A stretch of DNA of 64,000 nucleotides, taken from contig NZ_CP029642.1 of assembly GCF_003268655.1 (NCBI RefSeq), positions 2,976,001 to 3,040,000 on the forward strand, read 5' to 3'. The stretch comes from Arthrobacter dokdonellae (lineage in GTDB: Bacteria; Actinomycetota; Actinomycetes; Actinomycetales; Micrococcaceae). The notes beneath the pieces were generated by a model that worked only from the letters and a program-made list of their open reading frames with translations, was not told the DNA's origin and ran no database searches. Of this stretch, positions 44,569-55,916 are shown piece after piece (position 1 is the first letter of the stretch; every line of letters starts with the position of its first letter). A program made the position numbers and the translations under genes.

Positions 44569-45978
44569 ATGACCCATCCGACCACTCCGACGGCCTCCGT
44601 CGACGCCTCCAAATCAAAAGAGACCAGCTCCAATTTCAAACGCCGCTTCATGGTGCGGCTTGTCGCTGTCTTCATCGGCGGGATGTTCCTCGACGGTTAC
44701 ATCCTCGGAATCATCGGCCCCGTCACCGGACTCATGCGGTCAGAGCTCCATCTCAACGCACTATCTCTGGGCATGATCGCTGCAGGCCCGCTGGTTGGTA
44801 TCTTCGTCGGCTCCCCGCTGGCTGGCTGGGCTACTGACAAGTTCGGACGCAAGCCCATGTTCCTCGTGGACATGGGCCTGTTCCTGATCGCCTCAGGGGC
44901 CCAGTTCTTCGTAACCTCCGGAGACGGGGCCGTGATCCAGCTGGCCATCATCCGGTTCATAATGGGCGTCGCGATCGGCGGCGAGTACTCAATCGGTGGG
45001 CCATTGCTATCAGAGTTCTCACCTCCAAAGCTCCGCGGGCGACTGCTCGGGCTGACTCTGATCGCCTGGTACGTCGGTTTCATGATGGCATTCATCATCG
45101 GCACGCTCCTGCACGACGCCGGCACCCCATGGCGCCTCATAATCGGCACGAGCACGATACTCGCATTCGTGCTGTTCCTCGCCCGCTTGGGCCTGCCCGA
45201 ATCGCCGAGCTGGCTCATTACGAAGGGACGGCACACGGAAGCACTCGCGATCGCACGCCGATACGTCGAATCGCCCCAGATGCACGACAGCATCACCGGA
45301 GAGATGGATCTGAGGATGATCCAGGAGGCCCAAGCCGCGAAGAGTGGGACCAAAATCAAGGGCGCCTCCATTGGAATGCTGTTCTCCAGGCAGCACTGGC
45401 GCACCACCCTCTTCACCGCCGGTTTTTGGTTCTGTGCGGTCACTCCGTACTTCGCGATCGCGACCTTCGCCGACGACGTGCTCAACCGATTCGGCTTCGG
45501 CGGCTGGACCGGTGGAGTCGGCCTGTCCGCACTTGCGGCCGCGGGTGTTGTCACCACCGTACTTCTGATTGACAAGCTCGGCCGCCGAATCCTCACCGTG
45601 CCCGGGCAGTGGCTCTGCGCAGGCATCCTGCTGATCATCGGAGTCTGGGCGGACGCACCATCGATCATCGTGCTCGTACTGTTTCTCGCCTTCTCCTTCT
45701 TCAATGCCAGCTACACCACGCTGACCCAGGTCTATCCGGCCGAGGTATTCCCCGGCCACCTGCGCGGCATCGGCATGGGCTTCTCCGCGGCCTTCAGCCG
45801 CATCGGAGCCGCACTCGGCACCTTCGCCCTGCCATGGGCGATCATCAACATCGGCCTTGGCCCAAGCATGATCGTAGCCGCCGCCGTCGCATTGCTCGGC
45901 GCAGTCCTCTCGCAATGGCTCGCGCCTGAGACGAAGGGGCGCACCCTCGCCGAAATCTCAGCACATTTATCCCACTGA
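44569..45978 (+). CDS. MFS transporter, sugar-porter-like
   Basis: A 469-residue, twelve-helix MFS carrier: GWATDKFGRKPMFLVDMGLF (helix 2-3 loop), RFIMGVAIGGEYSIGGPLLS (helix 4), LPESPSWLITKGR after helix 6 and PETKGRTLAEIS at the C-terminus are the sugar-porter/general-substrate signatures. I start it at the ATG at 44569 (RBS AAGGGA); 44413 is an alternative. Position between gbcAB and the C1/dimethylglycine genes suggests uptake of betaine or dimethylglycine, although such substrates usually use BCCT or ABC carriers. Confidence 0.8.
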   Translation: MTHPTTPTASVDASKSKETSSNFKRRFMVRLVAVFIGGMFLDGYILGIIGPVTGLMRSELHLNALSLGMIAAGPLVGIFVGSPLAGWATDKFGRKPMFLVDMGLFLIASGAQFFVTSGDGAVIQLAIIRFIMGVAIGGEYSIGGPLLSEFSPPKLRGRLLGLTLIAWYVGFMMAFIIGTLLHDAGTPWRLIIGTSTILAFVLFLARLGLPESPSWLITKGRHTEALAIARRYVESPQMHDSITGEMDLRMIQEAQAAKSGTKIKGASIGMLFSRQHWRTTLFTAGFWFCAVTPYFAIATFADDVLNRFGFGGWTGGVGLSALAAAGVVTTVLLIDKLGRRILTVPGQWLCAGILLIIGVWADAPSIIVLVLFLAFSFFNASYTTLTQVYPAEVFPGHLRGIGMGFSAAFSRIGAALGTFALPWAIINIGLGPSMIVAAAVALLGAVLSQWLAPETKGRTLAEISAHLSH

Positions 45979-46216
45979 CACCGGGACTGCACGGTGACTT
46001 CGAGCCAGAGCTAAGGCCCTCGGCCACGAACCCCGTTGCCGACCCGCTGGCCCGTCCTCGAGCTGAATGGCCTGGCAGGGATGGGGGCGCCTGCGCCCGG
46101 GTGAAGGAAAGCCCGTGGAGGCGTTGACACGCGTGATGTGGAACACTAACGTTTGTTATATATGAGTTGTATGATCAGTTGTCAGCTTTGAAATCTACTT
46201 CGGACAGGCCAGGAAT

Positions 46217-46849
46217 TTGGAAAATTTGGGTTCGATATCAGTCGGCGTTCTGCTTGACCAGGTCGCACAACGCATCCCTGCGCCCGGGGGCGGCACAGTG
46301 GCCGGGCTCCAGGCGGCCTTCGCGGGCAGTCTGCTTTCCATGGTGGCCGGCTACTCCCGCGGGCGGAAGTTTGCCGATGTGGAAGATGTCATCAGTGGCC
46401 TGGCCGTTCGGGCTGCGCAGTTGACAGCACGGGCCGTCCAAGCTGGTGAAGACGACGCACAGGCGTTCGCGAAGGTGGGGGCCGCCTATGGGCTTCCGTC
46501 CGAGGGCGAGGCCGCAAAGGCCGGGCGCCGGACGGCCATTCAGTCAGCCCTGGTGGGTGCGGCGAGGGCGCCGCGTGAACTCATCACCATCTGCGCGGAG
46601 CTGACGGCCGTGGCCGAAGGCCTGCTCCCGATTGGCAACCGCAGCGTGGTCGCGGACGTCGCTGCGGCGGCCGCCTCGGCCCGGGCCGCGGTGTCCACTG
46701 CCCGGGTGAATCTTGAGGCAAACCTGCCGGCGGTGGAGGCCGCCGGCGTTGACGGCGGAGGACTGCGGGCTGCTGCGGACAGCGTCGAAGCTCTGCTGCT
46801 GCGGCTGGATGATGTCACGGATGCCGCCCGGAATGCGGTTGCGGCGTGA
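46217..46849 (+). CDS. fchA: Methenyl-THF cyclohydrolase (FTCD cyclodeaminase-like)
   Basis: A 210-residue all-helical protein of the formiminotransferase-cyclodeaminase/FchA family: APGGGTVAGLQAAFAGSLLS (the conserved triple-glycine loop, about residues 22-41) and VGAARAPRELITICAELTAV. It hydrolyses 5,10-methenyl-THF to 10-formyl-THF. The start is a TTG at 46217 or a second TTG three codons later, with AGGAA upstream. It overlaps the folD-like gene by 4 bases (GTGA). Presence of a dedicated cyclohydrolase explains why the FolD-like partner can lack that activity. Confidence 0.83.
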   Translation: MENLGSISVGVLLDQVAQRIPAPGGGTVAGLQAAFAGSLLSMVAGYSRGRKFADVEDVISGLAVRAAQLTARAVQAGEDDAQAFAKVGAAYGLPSEGEAAKAGRRTAIQSALVGAARAPRELITICAELTAVAEGLLPIGNRSVVADVAAAAASARAAVSTARVNLEANLPAVEAAGVDGGGLRAAADSVEALLLRLDDVTDAARNAVAA

Positions 46850-47751
46850 ACGCCCGAATCCTTTCGGGCCGCCCGGTCGCCGAGGCCATCCTTGCGCGGC
46901 TCGCGAACGTCATGGAGGAACTGCACCGCCAGGGCCAGGACCGCCAGCTTCTCATCGTGACGGCCACTCCCGATCCCTCCAGCGCATCCTACGTCCGGGC
47001 CTTGCAACGGTTCGGGGCAAAGGTGGGGGTCACCGTAACCGTCGCCGATCTGGGCCCGGAAGCCTCCGCTGCCCGTATCCGGTCTGTCCTGGAAACAGCC
47101 AGCGCCGATGACGCCATCCACGGGATCATCATGCAGACCCCGTTGCCCGACGGGATCACCCTGGCAGGGCTCGGCAGCGCCATTGCGGTGGAGAAGGACG
47201 TCGATGGCGCCAATCCCGCCTCGCTGGCACGGCTCCTGGCACAGGAGCCGTGCTTCCCGCCAGCCACGGCGGCCGCCGTGATCGAATTGCTGGACCACCA
47301 CGGCATAGCGCTCGCGGGCCGGAAGGCCACGGTCGTCGGGCGATCGCTCGTCGTCGGGAAGCCCTTGCTGCACCTGCTGCTCAACCGTGATGCGACAGTG
47401 ACCATCGCCCATTCCAAATCGGTCGACCTGCCCGGGCAGACCGCGGGGTCCGCGATCGTCGTGGCGGCGGCTGGCAGGGCCGGCCTGATCGGCCCCGAGC
47501 ATGTGGGTCCGGGCAGTGTGGTCATCGACGTTGGCACGAACTATGACGACACCGGCGCACTCGTCGGAGACGTCCAGGCCGATGCCGTCGGGGCCGTCGC
47601 AGCCGCCATGAGCAGGGTCCCGGGTGGGGTCGGAACCATCACCACGGCACTTCTTTTCCGCAATACCGTCCAGGGCTTGCCCGCGGAAGCCGGGCCCGCG
47701 GTCCCACACCGCGCCAAGGCCGCTTTACAGGGGGCCTGCCCGCCCGGGTGA
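46846..47751 (+). CDS. folD: FolD-like methylene-THF dehydrogenase lacking the cyclohydrolase lysine
   Basis: A 301-residue FolD homologue: MQTPLPDGI (Gln97), EKDVDGANP (Asp120), VVGRSLVVGKPLLHLLL (nucleotide loop), PGGVGTITTALL. In bifunctional FolD the motif YxxxK supplies the essential Lys (Lys54 in E. coli). Here it is Tyr49-VRA-Leu53, so the Lys is missing while Gln and Asp remain. The protein is predicted to be dehydrogenase only, oxidising the methylene-THF formed by dimethylglycine oxidase; FchA next door supplies the cyclohydrolase step. GTG start, overlapping fchA. Confidence 0.87.
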   Translation: MNARILSGRPVAEAILARLANVMEELHRQGQDRQLLIVTATPDPSSASYVRALQRFGAKVGVTVTVADLGPEASAARIRSVLETASADDAIHGIIMQTPLPDGITLAGLGSAIAVEKDVDGANPASLARLLAQEPCFPPATAAAVIELLDHHGIALAGRKATVVGRSLVVGKPLLHLLLNRDATVTIAHSKSVDLPGQTAGSAIVVAAAGRAGLIGPEHVGPGSVVIDVGTNYDDTGALVGDVQADAVGAVAAAMSRVPGGVGTITTALLFRNTVQGLPAEAGPAVPHRAKAALQGACPPG

Positions 47752-47867
47752 ACCTTCAGCCAAGGTAGGGTCCCGGACGAAACCTGCACCCTTTACCCGG
47801 CGCCCCCACCACCAGCGAAACCCTCCCCCAGGCCCCGCGGGGCCCGATGAACAAGAAACGAGACACC

Positions 47868-48788
47868 ATGACCACCACCCTTCCACTGGCCGCCAACCCA
47901 CAGTCCCAGACCACGGCGGGAAGCCCGGAACCTGCCCGAGGGCCCGATACCGTGCTGACCCTGTCCTGCCCGCAACGCAGCGGGATCGTCCATGCCATCT
48001 CCCATTTCCTGATGGAGAGGGGATCCAACATCACCGAGCACCAGCAGTTCGACGACGTCGTGGACGGCAGGCTGTTCCTGCGCACCGCGTTCACCGGCAC
48101 CGCGCCAGATACCGACGTGGAGAAGCTCACCGCCGACTTTTCGCCGGTCGCCGCCGAATTCGACATGGAATACACCTTTCACAACGGTGCCCGCCCGAGG
48201 GTCCTGGTGATGGTCTCAAAGTTCAGCCACTGCCTCCACGACCTGATCTTCCGCTGGCAGACCGACAGCTTGGCCGCAGACCTGGTCGCCGTCGTCTCCA
48301 ACCACGAGGACTTGCGGCCCATGGCCGAAGCGGCGGGCCTGCCTTTCCACCACATACCCATCACGGCACAGACCAAGGCAGACGCGGAGTCACGGCTGTT
48401 GGAGCTCGTGGGGTCCTACCAGACGGACCTGGTGGTGCTGGCCCGCTACATGCAGGTCCTCTCCAACGACCTTTGCCGCCAACTCTCCGGCCGCGCCATC
48501 AACATCCACCACTCCTTCCTGCCCGGGTTCAAGGGCGCACGGCCCTACAAGCAGGCATACGACCGCGGGGTCAAGCAGATTGGCGCGACCGCGCACTACG
48601 TCACCGCAGACCTGGACGAAGGCCCAATCATCGAACAAGAAGTCATCCGGGTCGACCACCGGCTCAGCCCCGACCAGCTGGCTACCGCAGGACGGGACAC
48701 CGAAGCACTTGCGCTCTCCAGGGCAGTGCGGTTGCACGCCGAAAAGCGCGTGCTGCTCAGCGGACACCGCACCATCATCTTTACCTGA
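47868..48788 (+). CDS. purU: Formyltetrahydrofolate deformylase
   Basis: A 306-residue PurU: N-terminal ACT domain (VLTLSCPQRSGIVHAISHFL, RGSNITEHQQFDD) and C-terminal formyltransferase-type hydrolase domain (RVLVMVSKFSHCLHDLIFRW, INIHHSFLPGFKGARPYKQA, QIGATAHYVTADLDEGPIIE) with the Asn-His-Asp active site. It hydrolyses 10-formyl-THF to formate and THF, finishing the C1 branch and regenerating the cofactor for dimethylglycine oxidase. I prefer the ATG at 47868; an ATG seven codons earlier has a poorer ribosome site. Confidence 0.9.
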   Translation: MTTTLPLAANPQSQTTAGSPEPARGPDTVLTLSCPQRSGIVHAISHFLMERGSNITEHQQFDDVVDGRLFLRTAFTGTAPDTDVEKLTADFSPVAAEFDMEYTFHNGARPRVLVMVSKFSHCLHDLIFRWQTDSLAADLVAVVSNHEDLRPMAEAAGLPFHHIPITAQTKADAESRLLELVGSYQTDLVVLARYMQVLSNDLCRQLSGRAINIHHSFLPGFKGARPYKQAYDRGVKQIGATAHYVTADLDEGPIIEQEVIRVDHRLSPDQLATAGRDTEALALSRAVRLHAEKRVLLSGHRTIIFT

Positions 48789-51395
<2,607 letters not shown>

Positions 51396-51408
51396 CCACG
51401 CACCATCA

Positions 51409-51445
51409 GGCGGTGGCCCGAAAGCAACCCTTTCAGGCCACCGCC
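51409..51445. terminator. Bidirectional hairpin between dmg and the GntR gene
   Basis: GGCGGTGGCC and GGCCACCGCC form perfect 10-bp arms, extended after one mismatch by GAAAG/TTTC pairing across a short loop. It lies 13 bp after the dmg stop and 15 bp before the end of the convergent GntR gene. No T-run follows, as is common for actinobacterial terminators. Confidence 0.8.
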
Positions 51446-51460
51446 CATCCCCCACCGCGC

Positions 51461-52108
51461 CTAAAGATTGCCGCGCACAAGCAGTTCGAAGTGCGTGACA
51501 TGTTCTTCAGCAAGGACAGCAGCGCGATCCGCATCCCCATCGATAATCGCCCGCAACAAAGCCTCATGCTCCTTGACATTCCCGGCAATCGGGGCAAGCC
51601 CCGTAAGCACGAAGTTCCACATCCGCTGGGAAAGACTAAAATACTGGATCAGTGTCGCCTCCAGGTAGCTGTTGCGCATGATGGCGTACACCATGCGGTG
51701 GATCTGCCCGTCCAGATCCATCGCGGCCCTGTTGGACGCCGGCGCGGCGTCCGTCAAAGCCAGCAAACAGTCCTCCAGCCGAAGCCGGTCATCATCGGTT
51801 GCCATCTCGGCAGCACGACGCGCAGCAAATGCTTCGAGCACCCGGCGGGCGTCGGAAATGGCCTTCAAGTCCCGGATGTTCACGTCCGCGATAATGGTTC
51901 CCCGGCGTGGATAGACCGTGAGCATCCGATCAGACTCCAAGCGCTTGACGGCCTCGCGCATTGGCGTGCGTCCAACCTTCAGCTCGGCCATCAATTCGTC
52001 TTCATTCAAGGCCGCACCGGGAGGCAGCCGCATGTCAATGATGCGCTCCCGCAACTCAATATACGCGTGTTCCGCCCTGGTCCGGCCGACAGTAGATGTT
52101 CCGTTCAC
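51461..52108 (-). CDS. GntR-family regulator (FadR subfamily)
   Basis: A 215-residue regulator: N-terminal winged helix (AYIELRERIIDMRLPPGAAL, LMAELKVGRTPMREAVKRLE) and a C-terminal FCD helical domain with metal-type residues (DLDGQIHRMVY; KEHEALLRAIIDGD). GTG start at 52108 with AGGAAGAGG upstream. Convergent to dmg; together with the LysR gene it brackets the betaine island and may repress the C1/dimethylglycine genes. Confidence 0.87.
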   Translation of the reverse strand: MNGTSTVGRTRAEHAYIELRERIIDMRLPPGAALNEDELMAELKVGRTPMREAVKRLESDRMLTVYPRRGTIIADVNIRDLKAISDARRVLEAFAARRAAEMATDDDRLRLEDCLLALTDAAPASNRAAMDLDGQIHRMVYAIMRNSYLEATLIQYFSLSQRMWNFVLTGLAPIAGNVKEHEALLRAIIDGDADRAAVLAEEHVTHFELLVRGNL

Positions 52109-52537
52109 AATGCGGGGCCTCTTCCTCGATCCAAAGAACCACTATCCGGCTCACCCTAGATATATCAGATCCGTCGGGCCGCCAGAACAACAGCCGCTCG
52201 CGCCAGTCCGGGACGGGAGGGCCGTTCGCTCTCCCACGCAACGGTGCAGGGCGCAACCTCTCTACCGGAGGGGGCCAGCCCAATGGCTTCCCCTGGGACT
52301 TCGGGCAGCCCAACGCGTGCAGCGTCGGTCATCCAGCTCGCAATTCGACACCACGTATTGGGCCACCAGCCCGACGAACGACGATGGACGATATTTCCGG
52401 CCACCTTTCCCTCCGGTCCGTCGGACTCCCAACTCATCACAGTAAGTGGATCCTTCGGCGGACACCCGAGTTGCGTTCCGTGGCTGGGATGGGTCGGAGG
52501 GGGCGGCAATGTTCTTGCACGCAACGAGCCGGCCGCT
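52109..52537. other. Intergenic, no gene recognised
   Basis: About 430 bases between the GntR and Clp-N genes. A TATATC motif near 52159 may belong to the GntR promoter. Open frames on both strands have no ribosome site or known motif. Confidence 0.45.
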
Positions 52538-52987
52538 TTACTGATTGGCGTGAAAACTGCCGGGCTTGATGTGCAGGTCATTTAGCAGGACCGCGGCCGG
52601 GTCCGGTTGTTTGCGTTCCAGGAGCGCGTCAAGGAGATCGATGGTGGTGGCCTGGCGGGCTTTCCTAGCAGTGGCCATCGCGAGGGCCCGTGGAATGACG
52701 GCGCGCACTCCAGAGCTCAGCGGCATGTGTTTGCTTTTGTGGGCGCGGGACATGGGATCTATCTCTGGGGCGGTGATGCCGATCGCGGCGAGGGCGCGGC
52801 GATCGAGGTCGTGGGCGTGGGTGCGCGCCGTAAGAACGTCGACTCCGGTAAGCGTGGCAATGTCGGTGTCGTGGAGGATCCCGAGCAAGAGGTGGTCAGT
52901 GCCGATGCGGCGGTCGCCGCGTCGGACGGCCTCGTCGCGGCTGGACTCGATGGCCGCGCGGGCGGCGGGTGAGAGCCGGCTAGTCAT
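52538..52987 (-). CDS. Clp N-terminal repeat domain protein without ATPase
   Basis: A 149-residue protein made of the Clp-N double repeat: LSPAARAAIESSRDEAVRRG and IGTDHLLLGILHDTDIATLT, then a second copy, GVRAVIPRALAMATARKARQ and TIDLLDALLERKQPDPAAVL. ClpA/ClpC use this domain to bind adaptors and substrates; here no AAA+ module follows, so it may bind Clp adaptors or act as a decoy. Start at 52987 with GCAGGAAG; it overlaps the upstream HTH gene by 8 bases. Confidence 0.82.
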   Translation of the reverse strand: MTSRLSPAARAAIESSRDEAVRRGDRRIGTDHLLLGILHDTDIATLTGVDVLTARTHAHDLDRRALAAIGITAPEIDPMSRAHKSKHMPLSSGVRAVIPRALAMATARKARQATTIDLLDALLERKQPDPAAVLLNDLHIKPGSFHANQ

Positions 52988-53201
52988 GGTTGGCTTCCTG
53001 CTTCGCGTATTTCGTATGGACTGACTGCCGGGTAACGCCGAGCGCGTCTCCGATCTGTTCCCAGGACCAACCCTGCTTACGCGCAAGTTCGACATGGATT
53101 GCCTCAACCTGCTCCGCCAGCCGGTGCAGCGCACCAACCGCGCGCAGGCCGACCACGGGATCGGCCGACTTGATTTGTGCCGGGAGGTCACCAGTGAACA
53201 T
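52980..53201 (-). CDS. Small helix-turn-helix protein
   Basis: A 73-residue protein with a C-terminal HTH resembling sigma region 4/AsnC-like helices: ARKQGWSWEQIGDALGVTRQ then SVHTKYAKQ. The N-terminal half is a short helix (VEAIHVELA). I chose the ATG at 53201; the frame is open to 53237. It is first in a two-gene operon with the Clp-N protein and is divergent from the ABC exporter; the operator-like repeat lies between them, so it is the likely regulator of both. Confidence 0.78.
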   Translation of the reverse strand: MFTGDLPAQIKSADPVVGLRAVGALHRLAEQVEAIHVELARKQGWSWEQIGDALGVTRQSVHTKYAKQEANHD

Positions 53202-53240
53202 AGCTGACAGCTTAGCTTGACAAAGTCGTGCCGTCAATCC

Positions 53241-53269
53241 AAACTGACAAGATCAAAGGCTGTCAGTTT
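53241..53269. promoter_or_regulatory. Inverted repeat in HTH/ABC divergent promoter
   Basis: Perfect 9-bp arms AAACTGACA (53241-53249) and TGTCAGTTT (53261-53269) with an 11-bp spacer. Extra CTGACA copies occur at 53204 and 53273, so the 90-bp gap between the genes carries several half sites. The likely ligand is the small HTH protein at 52980. Confidence 0.65.
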
Positions 53270-53288
53270 GATCTGACAAGGAGCTGAA

Positions 53289-54233
53289 ATGCCAACAGGG
53301 ACAAAGCGTCATGAGCGGGTAGTCGACGTAGAGGGCTTGCGGATGCGCTACGGCACCAAAGTTGTCCTGAATGATGTGACCTTCCAAACCTGCCATGGGC
53401 AGGTGCTGGCACTGCTGGGGCCGAACGGGGCAGGCAAGACGACGACGATCGAGATCCTGGAAGGGTTCCGGGTCAGATCCGCCGGCCGGGTGTCGGTCCT
53501 CGGCACCGATCCCGTCCGCGGGGGCGAGGGGTGGCGGTCGCGTCTGGGAATCGTGTTGCAGTCCTGGCGGGACCACCCTAAATGGCGGGTGCGCGAGTTG
53601 CTGGCCTATCAAGGGTCCTACTACACGCCCTACGGGACTGAGTCGGTCGTCCGACCCTGGGGCGCGGACAATCTGCTGGCCGCGGTGGGTCTCAGCGGAC
53701 AAGCGCACACACAGGTCAGAATGCTCTCCGGCGGGCAACGCCGTCGACTCGACGTCGCGATCGGGCTGGTCGGTCGTCCTGAACTGTTGTTCCTGGATGA
53801 ACCGACCGCGGGTTTGGACCCGCAGGGCCGCCGCGACTTTCATGACCTCATCCGCGAGGTGACCGAGCGTTTCGAGACAACAATCCTCATCACCACCCAC
53901 GACCTGGACGAAGCCGAGAAGCTTGCAGATCGGATCATCATCCTCTCCGGGGGGCGCATCATTGCCGATGGCACACCTACCGGTTTGGCCCAAGAGATCC
54001 TCGGCCGCGATGAGGTCCGCTGGAGTCTCCAAGGGGAACACTTCCGAGAATTCGTAAGTGACTCCACCGGGTTCGTCCGCGGCCTGTTCACGCAGCACGG
54101 CTACGCGATCCGCGACCTGGAAGTCCGCCGCGCCTCGTTGGAGGACACCTATCTCAGCCTCGTGCGTCGGGCCGAAAAATCCCCCGACGCCTGGACTGGC
54201 AACCAGGCAGAAGACTTGAAAGGAACATCCTGA
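53289..54233 (+). CDS. ABC exporter ATPase (DrrA/CcmA-like)
   Basis: A 314-residue ABC ATPase: Walker A GPNGAGKTT (about residues 44-52), signature LSGGQRRRLDVAIGL, Walker B LLFLDEPTAGLDP, and the H-loop TTHD. The ~90-residue C-terminal extension is typical of drug or natural-product exporters. RBS AAGGAG. It overlaps the permease gene by one base. Confidence 0.92.
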   Translation: MPTGTKRHERVVDVEGLRMRYGTKVVLNDVTFQTCHGQVLALLGPNGAGKTTTIEILEGFRVRSAGRVSVLGTDPVRGGEGWRSRLGIVLQSWRDHPKWRVRELLAYQGSYYTPYGTESVVRPWGADNLLAAVGLSGQAHTQVRMLSGGQRRRLDVAIGLVGRPELLFLDEPTAGLDPQGRRDFHDLIREVTERFETTILITTHDLDEAEKLADRIIILSGGRIIADGTPTGLAQEILGRDEVRWSLQGEHFREFVSDSTGFVRGLFTQHGYAIRDLEVRRASLEDTYLSLVRRAEKSPDAWTGNQAEDLKGTS

Positions 54234-55081
54234 TGACGTCATTCGCGAACTCGGTGCGCGCAGGCGTCACCGGGGGCCTGATCGAATTGCGACAATCCTT
54301 TACAGGCACGGCACTGATCGGCCAACTCCTCTGGCCGGTGGCGACCCTTGTTGCGATCATCCTTCTCCGCGACACGAAATACGGCGCGGGCAATGTCGGC
54401 CTGGGCGGGTTCATCCTGCCCAGCACCCTCGGCATGTTCGCCGCACTCGGCATGGTCTTGATCATCCAATACCTCTCCGCCGACCGCGAAGACGGCACGC
54501 TCCTGCGCGCCAAGGCCACTCCCAACGGCATCCGCGGTTACCTGATCGGGAAGTTCGTCACCGTCTCCGGCTCGGTCCTTGCCTACCTGATCATCATCCT
54601 GGTCCCCGGACTTTTCATCGTCGGCGGGAGGCTGGATCTCAGCCGTCCCGCATCGTGGCTGACGCTGGCCTGGGTGTTGGTTCTCGGGCTCGTTGCAACC
54701 CAGGCCATCGGCGCCATTATCGGGTCACTAATCTCCAGTCCCCGCGGCGCCTCATACCTCTCGTTCCCAGTCATCGGCCTGATCACGATCTCCGGGATCT
54801 TCTACCCGATCACCGCCCTGCCGGGCTGGCTGCAAGGGATCGGCCAAGTTTTCCCCATCTACTGGCTCGGTCTCGGAATGCGGTCAGCGCTGCAGCCGAC
54901 CAGCGCAGTGAACATCGAGATCGGCCAGTCCTGGCGGCACCTGGAAACCGCGGGAGTCCTCGGCCTGTGGGTTGCCTTCGGACTGATCGTGGCCCCCATC
55001 GTGATCCGACGGATGACCCGCCGCGAATCAGGATCGAAATTCATCGAACGCCGCGACCAAGCACTCCAACGCTCCCGCTGA
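54233..55081 (+). CDS. ABC-2 type permease
   Basis: A 282-residue membrane protein with six helices of the ABC-2 permease type: LIGQLLWPVATLVAIILL, LPSTLGMFAALGMVLIIQYL, KATPNGIRGYLIGKFV as the cytoplasmic loop, and IGLITISGIFYPITALPGWL before the last helix. It forms the exporter with the ATPase upstream; the start ATG overlaps the ATPase stop. The exported compound is unknown. Confidence 0.9.
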   Translation: MTSFANSVRAGVTGGLIELRQSFTGTALIGQLLWPVATLVAIILLRDTKYGAGNVGLGGFILPSTLGMFAALGMVLIIQYLSADREDGTLLRAKATPNGIRGYLIGKFVTVSGSVLAYLIIILVPGLFIVGGRLDLSRPASWLTLAWVLVLGLVATQAIGAIIGSLISSPRGASYLSFPVIGLITISGIFYPITALPGWLQGIGQVFPIYWLGLGMRSALQPTSAVNIEIGQSWRHLETAGVLGLWVAFGLIVAPIVIRRMTRRESGSKFIERRDQALQRSR

Positions 55082-55092
55082 AGCAAGGCACC

Positions 55093-55690
55093 TTGTTAGT
55101 CGGTCCCCCGCCGGACCATGTTCAGCCAGGACGCGCTGGTCGGGGTGAAGTGCACGTTGATGCGGGGATGCTCACCGAGCCATGACCTGACCTCAGCGGT
55201 CTTGTGTGTCGCGTAGTTATCCATGTGCGTTTGGCCGGCGAGCCGATCTGCAACGGCAACCCCGGCTGGGTACGGTCCAAAGCCTGAATCTGGGTCTTCT
55301 CAGCAATGCCCAACACCACCGCATTCTCCGGCGGGGCCATGTACAGTCCCACCACGTCGATGACTTTCACCTCCAGCTCCGGGCCGGTGGAGAACTTGAA
55401 GGTCTCTTCCTTCCACGGCTTGAACCCGTACTCCCGCCAGGTCCGTGCCACAGTGGAGAAATCGATTCGCAGATGCCGGGCCAGCAGCCTTGCGGACCAG
55501 TGCGTGACACCGAGCTTCTTCGGCGGCGGCTTCAACGTTGCGGTAATGATTTTCGCCCGGTCAATCTCCCGCGGCCGGCCCGACCGGTCCCGGTCTTCCA
55601 GCCCGTCCAGGCCGAACGCCTGGTAGCGGTTCCGCCACGCTGTCACGGTAGGAACGGGCACACCGGCCAGCTCTTTCTCCCCAAAACTAA
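55093..55690 (-). pseudogene. IS630-family transposase, internally deleted
   Basis: The minus strand gives an IS630 N-terminus (TVTAWRNRYQAFGLDGLEDR, DRSGRPREID, STVARTWREYGFKPWKEETF) up to AEKTQIQALDRTQPGLPLQI, then a deletion near 55230, and the C-terminus in another frame (MDNYATHKTAEVRSWLGEHP, SASWLNMVRRG). The central DDE stretch is missing and the gene is dead. Confidence 0.8.
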
Positions 55691-55916
55691 CCTAAAAACT
55701 ACTTAAGACAAGCGCCACTAGTCGCGGCACCCAGAACCTTGAGGGAGCCGGAATTCTGTTCGCAATACACCAGGAAGAACTTCCGCGGAAGCGTTTACTC
55801 CACCTCACGTCATTCGACAGTTATTCCTCGCACCAGCCGCCCAACGCCCAACGAACCTCGACGCCATGCCATGCCCCAGGGCAGCAAACCGGGGTTAGAG
55901 AGAGTTCCGCGGTGGG

